Shown: positions 51,660 to 63,900 of the stretch, one piece after another
Position numbering within the stretch: position 1 is the stretch's first letter
Layout of the letters: each line of letters starts with the position of its first letter
Source of the DNA: Verrucomicrobiaceae bacterium
GTDB taxonomy: Bacteria > Verrucomicrobiota > Verrucomicrobiia > Verrucomicrobiales > Verrucomicrobiaceae
DNA: 64,000 nt
Assembly (NCBI GenBank): GCA_027489965.1
Contig: JAIXZA010000146.1
Span: 1-64,000 of the forward strand
Direction of reading: 5' to 3'
Made by a program: the position numbers and the translations under genes
The notes under the pieces: model-generated
Told to the model about the DNA's origin: nothing
Databases searched by the model: none
The model's input: only the letters and a program-made list of their open reading frames with translations

Positions 51660-52874
51660 ATGCCGAGCAAGAAGACCCCAGTCTGCGATCCTATCGAGTC
51701 TATCGTCGCGGACATCCGCGCAGGACGCATGGTGATTGTCACCGATGATGAAGACCGTGAAAATGAGGGGGATTTGATTTGTGCGGCTGAAAAAATCACC
51801 CCAGAAATGGTCACGTTCATGGTACGTGAAGGTGGTGGTATGCTTTGTGTTCCTGTCTCTCTAGAAATCGCCAAGAATTTAGGCCTAGAGAGCATGGTTC
51901 CTGAAAATCGTGAAGCTTTTCGAACGGACTTCACGGTGACCGTTGATGCGGCAAAAGGCATTACGACTGGCATTAGCTCAGCCGATCGTGCTCGCACGAT
52001 TCGTCTTCTGGCTAGTCCGAAAAGCACGAACGCGGACTTTGTTCAGCCTGGCCACATCAATCCTTTAGTCGCCAAACCAGGGGGCGCTCTGCGTCGTGCT
52101 GGGCACACAGAAGCTGCGGTGGATCTTTGCCGCTTAGCAGGTTTGCGTGAGGCTGGCGTCTTGATTGAGATCATGAATCCTGATGGTACCATGGCGCGTG
52201 TGCCTGAATTGAGGAAATTTGCCAAGAAACACAGCCTGAAAATTTGTTCCATTGCCGACCTCATCGCCTGGCGCAGGCGGAGTGAGAAGCTGATTGAGAA
52301 GATTGAAGTCGTGGATATGCCCACGGACTTTGGTGTCTTTAAACTGCACCTATATAAAAGCAGCCTGGATGGCGTGCATCACATTGCGCTTGTTATGGGA
52401 AATATTGATCCCAAAAAACCGACGCTTGTCCGAGTTCATAGTGAGTGTCTGACGGGAGATATCTTTGCCTCTCGTCGCTGTGACTGTGGTAGTCAGTTGC
52501 ATGCTGCTATGAAAATGGTCGCCGAAGCTGGCAGTGGTATCATCGTTTACATGCGCGGTCACGAGGGCAGGGGAATCGGCCTTCATGGCAAGATCATGGC
52601 TTATAAGCTGCAAGAGCAGGGCCTGGATACAGTCGAAGCCAACCTGAAGCTTGGTTTTGGCATGGATCTACGGGATTATGGTATCGGTGCCCAAATTATC
52701 TCGGACATCGGAGTCCGGAAGATTCGTCTGATGACCAATAACCCACGGAAAGTAGTCGGTTTAGAAGGGCATAAATTGGAAATCGTCGAGCAAGTGCCTG
52801 TGATTTCCGTGCCGAATCAGCACAACAAAAAATATTTGGAAACGAAAAAGAAGAAACTAGGGCATAAGCTCTGA
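51660..52874 (+). CDS. ribBA: Bifunctional DHBP synthase/GTP cyclohydrolase II
   Basis: A 404-residue fusion in riboflavin synthesis. The RibB half shows TDDEDRENEGDLICAAEKIT and HTEAAVDLCRLAG. The RibA half, from about residue 215, has the zinc cysteines in RVHSECLTGDIFASRRCDCG and then MRGHEGRGIGLHGKI. The N-terminal half makes DHBP and the C-terminal half makes the pyrimidine precursor from GTP. It is the first gene of ribBA-ribH-nusB-ftsY. Confidence 0.96.
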   Translation: MPSKKTPVCDPIESIVADIRAGRMVIVTDDEDRENEGDLICAAEKITPEMVTFMVREGGGMLCVPVSLEIAKNLGLESMVPENREAFRTDFTVTVDAAKGITTGISSADRARTIRLLASPKSTNADFVQPGHINPLVAKPGGALRRAGHTEAAVDLCRLAGLREAGVLIEIMNPDGTMARVPELRKFAKKHSLKICSIADLIAWRRRSEKLIEKIEVVDMPTDFGVFKLHLYKSSLDGVHHIALVMGNIDPKKPTLVRVHSECLTGDIFASRRCDCGSQLHAAMKMVAEAGSGIIVYMRGHEGRGIGLHGKIMAYKLQEQGLDTVEANLKLGFGMDLRDYGIGAQIISDIGVRKIRLMTNNPRKVVGLEGHKLEIVEQVPVISVPNQHNKKYLETKKKKLGHKL

Positions 52875-52929
52875 TTCTGAAGATTAACCTTTCATCAAAA
52901 AACTAAGGCTCCTTTCGCCTATTCATCCA

Positions 52930-53436
52930 ATGTCACAACACAGCCCCAGCCGCCCAAGACCGATCCAGGACCGCGTGTCTATCGCCATCGTCGCCAGTTT
53001 GTATAACTCTCAGTTTGTTCAGGGCCTCTTAGATGCAGGTCGTGAAGAGCTCGAAGAGCTGGCTCCAAATGCCAATATCACAGTCTATCGTGTGCCCGGA
53101 GCTTTTGAGATTCCCGTCTGTGCGGAGCTGGTCATGAAGGCCACAAAGCCAGATGCCGTCATCGCTTTTGGCGTGATCATCCGTGGCTCGACTGAGCATG
53201 CTGATCTTGTGGGGGCTTCCGTCACTGATGCGCTTCAGCAAATGGCTGTGCGTCACGTTACGCCTTTGATCCATGAAGTTCTCCTGGTCAGCACGGAAGA
53301 GCAGGCTGAGGAACGTTGTCTCGGGGTATCAAAAAATCGTGGGAGTGAGGCTGCGCAGACTGCGGTGAACATGATCTCGCTATTCCGCAAAATGCGCGCA
53401 AGCTTCGCTGGAAACTCAGCCATGGAGGACGCCTGA
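52930..53436 (+). CDS. ribH: 6,7-dimethyl-8-ribityllumazine synthase
   Basis: A 168-residue protein that condenses DHBP with the pyrimidine to make lumazine. Motifs: VRPGAFEIPV-like RVPGAFEIPVCAEL, GVIIRGSTEHADLVGASVTD, and the catalytic His in the same loop. It is slightly extended at the N-terminus. Follows ribBA by 55 bases and precedes nusB by four. Confidence 0.95.
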   Translation: MSQHSPSRPRPIQDRVSIAIVASLYNSQFVQGLLDAGREELEELAPNANITVYRVPGAFEIPVCAELVMKATKPDAVIAFGVIIRGSTEHADLVGASVTDALQQMAVRHVTPLIHEVLLVSTEEQAEERCLGVSKNRGSEAAQTAVNMISLFRKMRASFAGNSAMEDA

Positions 53437-53440
53437 CCTT

Positions 53441-53926
53441 ATGGGGAGACGTCGTGAAGGTCGAGAGGCCGCCGTACAGTTCTTGTTTGCTCATGAACTC
53501 CATGCTGAACATAGCCTGGAAGAACAAGAGGCATTTTGGGGCATTCATAATGCCAAGACTTCCGTTCGCACTTATGCAGAAAATTTGATTCGTGGTGTGC
53601 TGTCTCACCTGACGGATTTGGATGCCGTGATTGGGCCAATCGTTGAAAACTTCCGCATTGAGCGGATCGCCAACGTGGATCGTAACATTCTAAGACTGGC
53701 TGTTTATGAACTGCAACATGTGCCCGAGGTACCCACACCGGTCGTGATTAATGAGGCTATCGAGATCGCCAAGAACTTAGGCGGGAATGAATCAGGTGCT
53801 TTCGTCAATGGTGTGCTGCATAGGATCGCACATCAACTGAGACCCAAAGGGGCTCACAAAGAGCGAACGCCAAGTCTTTCTACTGAGTCTAAGTTAGAGG
53901 ACACTCAAGAAGTGCCTTTGGCCTGA
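53441..53926 (+). CDS. nusB: Transcription antitermination factor NusB
   Basis: A 161-residue all-helical protein. The N-terminal GRRREGREAAVQFLFAHEL and the C-terminal RIANVDRNILRLAVYELQ, then VVINEAIEIAKNLGGNESGA are typical. It binds boxA RNA with NusE (S10) in rRNA antitermination. The C-terminal tail is longer and charged. The ribH-nusB neighbourhood is common in bacteria. Confidence 0.95.
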   Translation: MGRRREGREAAVQFLFAHELHAEHSLEEQEAFWGIHNAKTSVRTYAENLIRGVLSHLTDLDAVIGPIVENFRIERIANVDRNILRLAVYELQHVPEVPTPVVINEAIEIAKNLGGNESGAFVNGVLHRIAHQLRPKGAHKERTPSLSTESKLEDTQEVPLA

Positions 53927-53952
53927 AATCAATCGCTGTATCGTTGCTTTAA

Positions 53953-54801
53953 ATGGCTGGTTTTTTCAAATCTATTCTTCAGCGCTTCACGAAACCCGAC
54001 ATCGATTGGGATGAGTTGGAGGCAATGCTCATCAGTGGTGATTTAGGGCCCAAACTCTCTCTACAGATCGTCACTGACTTGCAACTTCAGCAACGTAAAC
54101 TGCATGGTGCTGACATTGTGCAGGTGGCACGTGATCATGTGCGGAAGATTCTTCCAGAAACGAACGCTGCGCTGACACCATTCCAGGATGGCCGTCCGAA
54201 GGTGCTACTGATCATTGGTGTGAACGGCGTCGGAAAAACGACCTCCACTGCCAAGCTTGCCCACCTGCTGCATCATTCCGGACACAAAGTGGTGTTGGCA
54301 GCCGCAGATACTTTTCGTGCGGCAGCGGTGGAGCAGCTCCAAGTTTGGTCCCAGCGCCTCAACATTCCAATGGTTAAAGGCCCACCCAATGGCGATCCAG
54401 CTTCTGTTTGTTTTGAAGCGTATGATTTGGCCTGCAAAACGGGAGCGCAATTTCTTCTTTGTGATACGGCGGGTAGGCTGCACACAAAGCATAATCTCAT
54501 GGAAGAGATGAAGAAGATCAATCGCATCCTAGGCCGGAAAGACGAGACTTCTCCGCATGAAGTCATTTTGGTGGTCGATGCCACGACTGGGTCCAATGCC
54601 CTTCAGCAAGCCCGCGAGTTTCATAAGGCCATTCCGTTGACAGGATTGATTGTCACCAAGCTGGATGGCAGCGGTAAAGGAGGTATTTTGGTCGCTATCC
54701 AGCAAGAACTAGGAGTCCCGACTCGGTTCATCGGACTTGGGGAAAAGGTAGAGGATTTTCAATCTTTTGACTCCAAAAAATTCGTTGAGGAGCTTTTGTA
54801 A
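53953..54801 (+). CDS. ftsY: Signal recognition particle receptor FtsY (NG domain)
   Basis: A 282-residue GTPase. The P-loop is GVNGVGKTTSTAKLA near residue 90, followed by AADTFRAAAVEQL, LCDTAGRLHTKHNL and TKLDGSGKGG. It docks SRP at the inner membrane. The acidic N-terminal A domain of E. coli FtsY is missing, as in many other bacteria; the N-terminus is a short helix. It closes the ribBA operon. Confidence 0.95.
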   Translation: MAGFFKSILQRFTKPDIDWDELEAMLISGDLGPKLSLQIVTDLQLQQRKLHGADIVQVARDHVRKILPETNAALTPFQDGRPKVLLIIGVNGVGKTTSTAKLAHLLHHSGHKVVLAAADTFRAAAVEQLQVWSQRLNIPMVKGPPNGDPASVCFEAYDLACKTGAQFLLCDTAGRLHTKHNLMEEMKKINRILGRKDETSPHEVILVVDATTGSNALQQAREFHKAIPLTGLIVTKLDGSGKGGILVAIQQELGVPTRFIGLGEKVEDFQSFDSKKFVEELL

Positions 54802-54919
54802 TCTGGTGGGTCTTGGACCCAGCTTGGAAATGCCGTTTTGGTCCTTGAGTTTTAAAGGATGAAATTTGAACTCATTTGCTGATAATTAGTCCGTAGCTCT
54901 TGCTGTTTTTATTTTTTGC

Positions 54920-57900
54920 ATGCCTCGCTTTTGTATATTCCTTTTGATCAGCCTAACTCTCGTGGCCATGTCGCCACTGGGTGCTGCTCCATTCACTGCC
55001 GGGAATGTGGTGGTTTATCGGGTGGGGACAGGCTTGGTGCCTCTCGTGAATACAGGCAATGCAGTGTTTTTGGATGAATACTCGCCTTCTGGAAGTCTGG
55101 TGCAATCCATCCCAATGCCGACGGTGCTCGATGGTCTGCAGAAACGTCTCATTGCTAGTGGTACTGCCTCGTCGGATGGTTTGATGTCGCTTTCGCTGAA
55201 TGGCGACTATTTGGTGCTACCTGGTTACGATGCGGATTTTTCCAATGGCACGTCACTGACTTCATCGTCCTCGGCGTTGATCAATCGAGTGATTGGACGT
55301 GTGGATGGTGCAGGAACGATCGATACCAGCACATCGCTGATCGATGCCAATAGCGGAAGCAATTTTCGAGGTGTTTGCTCCTCTGATGGAAGCCAATTTT
55401 GGACCGCAGGCAGTGGCAGTGGAGTTCGCTTTGTGGGGAGTCTGGGGGCCACGACTTCAATACAATTGAGCGCTACCAATACAAATCTTCGCCAGCCTGC
55501 TTTATTTGGGAATCAGCTCTATGTTTCTTCAGGCAGCAATGCGGTGAGACTTGGTACTGTCGGAGCTGGTTTACCACAGTTAGCAGGGCAGGTTATTTCA
55601 TCACTGCCTGGATATTCGACCGCTAATATCAATCCCAGTGCCTTTGTTCTATTGGATCTTGATGCAGTCATTGCTGGTGTGGATACGCTCTATGTGGCTG
55701 ACGATGGATCGAGCGGGGGACTCATGAAATATAGTTTTGATGGCAGCACGTGGACAGCCCGTGGGTCTGTCGGGACTGGTGCGGACGCTTATCGTGGACT
55801 GACAGCGATTGTGAGCGGGACGAGTGTAACTCTTTATGCCACCCGAAAGGGCGGAGGTTCTTCGATTGGTGGAGGTGAACTGGTCTGTTTGGTTGATGCT
55901 TCTGGACGCACGGGCACGCTGGTTGGCTCGCCGACCTGGCTGGCGACGGCTGCGGCCAATACAGCTTTTCGTGGTGTGGCTTTGGCTCCCAATCAATTCG
56001 ATCTCAGCATTGCGACTAGTGGGCCAACTAGTGTTTTTACCACGGCTCCTTTTGACTACACGTTGACCTTAACCAATTCAGGTTTGGTGAATGCATCAGG
56101 CGTTTCTGCCGAATTTACGCTACCTCCTGGAGTGATCTTTGTGTCGGCTTCAGGCACTGGATTTACGGCCGCCCATAACGCGGGTGTGGTAACTTTTTCA
56201 GGCGGTACGGTTAATGGCTCGTCATCGGCAACGTTGGTCGTGAAGGTCTCGCGGTCTTCGTCTGGGGTGATTGATTTGACGGCTGGGGCTGCCGTGGTTG
56301 ATCCTAACTTAGCTTTGAAAGAGATGGACGAGGGCAACAATACGTCCACACAAATCTTGGCGACGACGGTGACCGATGCTCCTGATTTGGCGCTTACCTT
56401 GACGGGGCCACCCTCGCAGCTCACTGGAGCCTCCTTTGACTATATCCTGACCGTTGCCAATCATGGGCTCGTCAATGCCACAGGGGTAAACGCCCAATTC
56501 ACACTGCCTGCAGGGCTTGATTATGTGAACGGGTCGAGCCCTGAATTTTTGATCAGTGAAAACAATGGTGTGGTGAGTCTGAGTGGTGCTGCGATCAATG
56601 TCGGGATGTCTGCCGTTGCGACCATTACGGCGAGAAGTCTGGTCGATGGCAATTACTCAGCTGCTGTTGGGTCAGCGCTGGTCGATCCCGCTAACAGCAT
56701 CGCCGAAAGTCACGAGTCCAATAATGGCAATGCCACGGCGGTAAATACGGTTTTAAAGACTTCTGATCTGGTGGTGGATCTTGTCGAAAATGGTCCTTTT
56801 CAATCAGGCGATTTAGGCGCGACCTACACGATCACGGTTTCAAATTCTGGGACCGGAGACACTTCTGGTCTTGTAAGTCTGACTGACACCTTACCGGATG
56901 GCTTAACTGCCGTAACTCTGGCTGGATCTGGCTGGACCATTCTGCAAGGCGCAGGATCGAGTGTTAGCGCGAGTCGCTCTGATTCTTTGGCCTCGGGGGC
57001 TAGCTATCCGCCGCTGACCCTCACGGTTAGCATCGCTGTTAATGCCCCGTCACTGCTACAAAACGTCGTCACTGTAGCTGGTGGCGGTGAGTTAAATCAG
57101 CTGAACAATTCTGATAGCGTCAGCAGCAGCATAGCTTTGGCGGGGCCAGGATCTTTGGCTTGGTCTGTTCAAGAGGTGAACGTGAATGAGGAGCAACCTA
57201 CAGTAAGCTTGCAGATCAGGCGAACGAATGGGAGGACTGGATCGGTAAGCGTTTCTGTTAATTCTAGCAATGAGACGGCCACGGCAGGGAGTGATTATAC
57301 AGTTGTGAGTAGCAGCGTGACTTTGGCTGATAACGTGGTCAGCCAGAATGTGATTATTCCATTATTGACTGATAGCCGAGCTGAGCCAAATGAAACATTT
57401 ACGGTGGTGCTGAGTCAGCCGACAAACGGAGCCACTTTGGGAGCGATCCATACCGTTCGCGTTCGAATTTTGGATCCAGATGTTCAGAAGCCGACATTGA
57501 GTCTGACAAGTCCCGCCGCCGATCAAGAGGTGCCTGAAGGCATAGTGACCGTGAGTGGAAATGCCGGTGACAATAAAGGCATTGCTCGAATCGAAGTGAA
57601 GTTGAACGACGCTCCCTATGCGAATGCGACCTTGGCAACTGGTACAGGCGGCAGGGTCAACTTTAGTCATGTGATCGTACCTGTCCCTGGTGCTAATACA
57701 CTGAGTGTCCGTGCCATCGATTTTCGTGGTAACATCTCAACGCTGATTACTCGAAGCTTTTCTTATCTCGTTCTGCGGACGTTCACCTTTATCAATGTCA
57801 CGAATGAGACCAAGACGACCACTGGCCTGCTAAAGGTGGGTAATTATTATTCCTTGGTGGCCAATCCAAGGTCCACTTATCTATTTAAAGAGTGGTCGTC

Positions 57901-60900
57901 GGCGCAGCTCACACTGACGGAGGCCGAGGCTGGCAGCTCCTACCTTACTTTCCAAATGATGGAAGGCTTGACCATCAAGGCTACCTTTATCCCTGATCCC
58001 TTTATTCCTCAGATCATTGGAGATTACAGCGGATTGATTCGTGCAGTTGCGCCGACGGCACCCAGTCATCAAACAGATGGCTTTGTCCAACTCACGGTAA
58101 ATCCCAGGGGCGGTTTTTCTGGCATACTTAGGATCAATGGCGTTCGGTTGCCGATTTTTGGTCTTTTTGATCACGCAGGTCTCGCACGTTTTGGATTTTC
58201 GAGATCTAAGTCATTGCTTGTGCCGCGCATCAATCAGGCAGCTTATGTCTTGGCGATGTCTCTGGATCTTTCTCCAGAGGGAACGCAAAGCATTAACGGA
58301 ACTCTTGGTTTGCAGACACGGTCAGGCACTCTGCCTATGTCTGAGCTAAAAGCCATTCGCCATTTCTTTGATGGCAAAACTCCCGGAACCACAGCGCCAG
58401 CCTCCATTTACACTTTTGCCATGCCAGCTCAGGCGCAGGCTTTGCCTGTCACGGCATTTCCCCAAGGAGATGGGATTGGAACAATTCAGATGAGTCGGTT
58501 AGGCGTCATGAATCTTTCTGGAATCTTGGCCGACGGCACTGCTGTGACAGTAAGTACACGAATGGGCAAAGAGAGTGAAGCTCCTTTATATATTCCTTTG
58601 GAGAAGGAAGCAGGCTCTTTGAATGGCTGGCTCAAGGTGGATCATACACGCCCTGATACGGATTTAAGTGGAAGCGATCTTCGGTGGTTCAAGCAGCAGA
58701 CCAATGGTCACTACTATCCGATGGGATGGCCTGAAGGTGTGATACTGCCTTTGTTGGGAACACGTTATGCAGTGCCTCTAGGGGAAAGTATTTTGCCTGA
58801 TCTCAGTGAGGTGGTTGGAGCCAATGCCGTTCTCAATTTGTCGCTGGGTGGATTGTCGGCTGCTGTGGAAAAAGAGATGACGATCAGTACAAAAAACGTG
58901 ATCACGAAAGTGCCAGTCAATGATGCAAGCTACACACTCCAGTTCATTTCCAGCACTGGAAGTTATAAGGGTAGCATCAAGCTTGTAGAAGGTTTGCCTG
59001 CTTCTAGCTATCAGGGAGTCATCCTGCAAAAAGGGGCGCATCGCCGAGGCTTTGGACACTTCCTTTCTTCCAAACCGGTGGTTAGCAGTGGTTCAGGTCA
59101 AGCTGGTGTGGTTAGCTTAAAGACCAAGTTCAATCCTCGACTTCAATTGGTGATCTCCGAATTCATGGCCAACAATGAGAGCACGATCAGTGATGTCGAT
59201 GGCGACTTTTCGGATTGGATTGAAATCTACAACCCAGGTTCTGATGAAGTGGATCTAACCAATTGGTGTTTGACGGATACTTCGTCTGATTTATCCAAAT
59301 GGCGTTTCCCTGAACTGACACTGGGAGCCAAGCAATTCCTGCTAGTCTGGGCCTCAGGCAAGAATCGGACCCTTTCATCACAGCCCCTGCATACCAACTT
59401 TAGTCTCAGCGCTGGCGGGGAGTATCTGGCGCTGGTTCGTCCAGATGGCGTGACCATTGAGCATCATTTCTCTCCCATGTACCCTGCACAGGCTAATGAT
59501 GAGAGTTATGGGATCAATTTCACGGGTCGCTCCCTTTTAAGCCAAAAGGCTAGTGTGAAATATCGTGTGCCCACGAATGCAACTCTGGGCAGCGCTTGGG
59601 TTGCTCCTGATTTTTCGGATTCATCCTGGTCGTCCGGTAAAACCGGTCTTGGGTTCGGCGTTGGTGTGCCTGGGTTTACAGTGCGACAGGTTGCTAAAAA
59701 ACCTGATTTAGGTGGCGTGAATAGTATTGCTACTTGTGATGAACTTTTGTCCCTGCCCAAAGGCCACAGTTCCATTCTCAGCGAGGCTACGGTCATCGCT
59801 CCCATGATTAACTATGTCGGTGATGGTGGAGATGGAAACTATCCTGATAACATGGCTCTGCCCAATGGCACTGCTGAACCTTATGCCTTGAAAGCGACCG
59901 GTATCATCACTATTCCAAGCTCAGGCACCTATGTGTTTGGCCTGAACTCAGATGATGGAGGCCGCATCAAGATCGATGGCGTGGCCGTCATGACGGATGA
60001 TAGCAATCATGGCCCTGTTGATCATTTAAGTCCGCCTGTAAATCTTACTGCAGGTCCGCATAGCGTTGAGGTTATCATGTGGGAAGGTGGTGGCGGAGAT
60101 TGTGTGGAATTCTTTGCAAGAGCCGGGACGGATACGGCTTGGAACTCGGACTTTAAACTGGTGGGTAGTGCCGATGGGCTTGCGGTTGTGACGCCTCCAC
60201 TGAATGCAACCAATTCGAGCTCCCAGTTAATCGGCACAAATCTAGAGAACTCCATGCGTAATAAAAACGCTAGTGTCTATGTGCGTCTTCCTTTCGTGGC
60301 CACAGGAGTCAGTGGCTTTACAGGTCTGACTTTGCATATGCTCTACAATGACGGCTTTGTAGCTTATTTGAACGGCACAGAAGTCGCTCGGCGTAACGCG
60401 CCCACAAATGCCACCTTTGATTCCGTGGCAACTGCGACACGATCTTCTTTGCAGACACTAACTCGCGAGACGTTTGATTTATCGTCTTCCATACCCTCAC
60501 TTCTTACTGGAAACAATGTTTTGGCCGTTCATGCCATGAATGATGTTAAGTCGGATGGATCCTTCTTCTTGTTGCCTGAGTTGAGTGTAACTGCTGGTCT
60601 AGCTGGTAATGCCCTCTTTTTTAGGCCATCTGGAAGCGTGATTACAGCTACACCAGGAGCTGTCAATGAGGTGCCTGCTTTTGCAGGTGACGTGCAGCCG
60701 CTAATCTTTAGTCATAAACATGGTTACTACTCGGCTGCTATTTTACTGGCTATCACTTCGCCGACACTTGGAACAAGTATAAGATATACCTTGGACGGTA
60801 GCACTCCGACAACCACACACGGTTCGTTATATACGCGTCCATTCATCGTTTCAAAGACCAGCACTGTGCGCGCGATTGGTTTTAAAGCAGGCTTCCAGCC

Positions 60901-63900
60901 GACCAAGTCGCTAACGCAAACCTATCTCTTTCTGAATGATGTGGTTCGGCAATCTGCCAATGGAGTCCGCCCCAACGCAGGTTGGCCACTCGGGACGGTT
61001 AATGGACAAGTTTCGGATTACGGCATGGACCCAGACATCATTAATAGCACCAATCCAGAGATCGGTGGTCTGGATAAAGTGAAGTCAGCGCTGACATCCA
61101 TTCCGACGCTTTCAATCGTCACCGACTTGCCTAATTTGTTCGATGAAACCAACGGTATTTGGGTGAATCCTTATGGGCGTGGTGAAGCTTGGGAGCGGCC
61201 TGCATCCATTGAGATGATAGGGGACAATGGTCCTGATGGTGGGTTTGAAATCAATTGTGGGCTGCGCCTGCGAGGTGGGTTTAGCCGCAGCGGTGATAAT
61301 CCAAAACATTCATTCCGTTTGTTTTTCCGCGCTGAATATGGGGCGGCTAAATTGAACTACCCATTGTTTGGCAATGAAGGTGCGCCAAGCTTCAACAAAA
61401 TCGACCTCCGCACTTCACAAAATTACTCATGGTCATTTGGTGGGGATGGAAACAACACTTTCCTGCGTGAAGAGAGCACTCGTGAGATGCAGGGAGCTAT
61501 GGGGCAGCCCTATACGAGGAGTCGCTACTACCATCTGTATCTCAATGGCCAGTATTGGGGAATCTACGAAACCGACGAACGTCCTGAGGCCAACTACGCG
61601 GAAAGTTATCTCGGTGGCAATGCTGACGACTATGACACGATTAAAGGTGAGCAGGATCAGGGCTACATCACCGGAGTGACTGATGGCAATCTGGATGCCT
61701 GGGAGGCTCTGAGAGTCAAGGCTCGCGCTCATGCTAGTGCTCCTACTAATGAAAACTACTTTGCCATGTCTGGTAAAGCTGCCGATGGCTTGACACTGAC
61801 TGCAGATCCAGTGCTTTTAGATCCTGGCAATTTGATTGATTACATGCTATTGACTTTTTGGACTGGCAATCTCGATGGAGCGACTTCTGCTTTTCTTGGT
61901 GACGGTGCGGCTAATAATTGGTTTGCGGTGCGTAATCGTCTTGGCATTGCCGGCGGCTTTAAGTTTTTGGCTCATGATTTCGAGCATACTTTTTTTAACG
62001 TCGATGAAGATCGCACAGGACCTTTTTCTGCGGGTGATCCAACTTTGGTTGAGCGTTATAATCCCATGTACTTGCATCATGACCTGCGGCCCAATGCTGA
62101 GTATCGGATGCTTTGGGCAGACCATGTGCAGAAGCATCTATTCAATCAAGGAGCATTAACAGCTGAGCAAATTCAGTCAAAGATGCGGGATCGCAAAGCT
62201 TTGTTGGACAAAATCATCATTGCTGAATCTGCGCGTTGGGGAGATTCAAAGACTGGAACAAACCCGCCGCTCACACGCTTAGATTGGCAAAACGCGGTGA
62301 ACTATGTGATTGATGATTATGTACCAAATCGTGGTAGTCGTGTGCTTGATCAATTGAGGGCTGACGGACTTTATCCTAGCTTTGATGCACCCACGCTCAG
62401 TCAAAATGGCGGGAGTTTCCCAAGCGGTGGAGAGGTGATGCTTACCGGCAATGGTGGCACGATTTATTACACTCTCGATGGCAGTGACCCTCGTCTTGTA
62501 GGTGGTGGGTTAAATCCTGTCGCACAATCCTATGTCAGCAGTACTGAGTTAGATCTTGTCATACCCTTGAACCATACCTGGAAATACCTCGCCAATGGTA
62601 GTGATCAGGGGACTGCTTGGCGTAACGCTAGCTATGATGACAGCTCCTGGTCCAGTGGTCTTGGCGAGCTAGGCTATGGGGATGGTGATGAGGAGACGAT
62701 AGTGCCTTTTGTGGATACTGATCCAGGAACAGCGGGTGATCAGAAAAATGCCACGACCTACTTCCGGACAAAGTTCATCGTTCCTGATGCAACTATTGTG
62801 ACTGCCGCCGAGTTCAAGGTGAAGTATGATGATGCAGTGATTCTGTATTTGAATGGCGTGGAAGTTGTGCGCTCGCCTAACATTGTCAGTAATCCAGCCT
62901 ACAATACTTATGCTTCAGGTGGCGCACCTGACGAGAATGCATTTTTCATCTTTGGATTGGACCCTGCTTTACTAATCGCTGGCGAGAATACCCTGGCCGC
63001 AGAGGTTCATCAGGCCGATGCCAATAGCAGTGACACTAGTTTTTATGCGACACTTCAGCTTGTCCGTACCAATGTTGCCGTGCCTTTGATTCTAAGCGGC
63101 ACGGGCAAAGTGCCCATGAAAGTGCGCGCTCAAAAATCTGGGGAATGGAGTGCACTTACTGAGGCCACCTTCGATGTGAAGCAGGGTTCGGATTTGACGC
63201 CATTGCTTGCTGCCAACAGTAATTTCACAGCGGGAGCCTCAGCCAGTTACAATGTCGCGGTTCGCAATACAGGGACTTTGACCACGGGAGGTAAGGTCAC
63301 TGTTTCTGTTTCGCTACCTGTTGGCTTGACTGCCACCTCATTGACGGGTTCCGGATGGAATATTACATCGTCTAGTGGCGCAACAGTTTCAGCCAGTCGC
63401 AATGATGCACTGCCCACGGGAGTCAGTTATCCAGCGCTCACACTGGCTTTTGTGATAGCGGCGAACTCGCCTGCTTATGCCAGCACTCAAGTAACGGTAT
63501 CGGGTGGTGGCGATTTTGTATCTTCTAACAATAGCTTTACGTTGGTAACTCCGATAGCCTCGACGGGCGCAAGTCAGTTCTCGTTTAGCAGCAGTTCTTA
63601 TCGAGGTAGAGAAGATAGCGGTGTGGTGAATGTGACCCTTTTGCGATCTGGTGATCGCAGCAGTTCTGCCAGCGTTAGGATCAGCGCTAAGTCTGGAAAC
63701 GCTAAAGAGAACTCTGACTTCAATCCATTCAGTGATATCATCAATTTTGCAGATGGTGAAGTCAGTAAGGTGGTTAGCATCGGGCTAATCAGTGATACCA
63801 AAGTGGAGGTGAATGAATCATTCACGATGCAATTAGACACGGTCACTGGTGCAGCTTCCCTTGGATTGCCGAATCAAGCCAAAGTGTTGATTTTGGAAAA

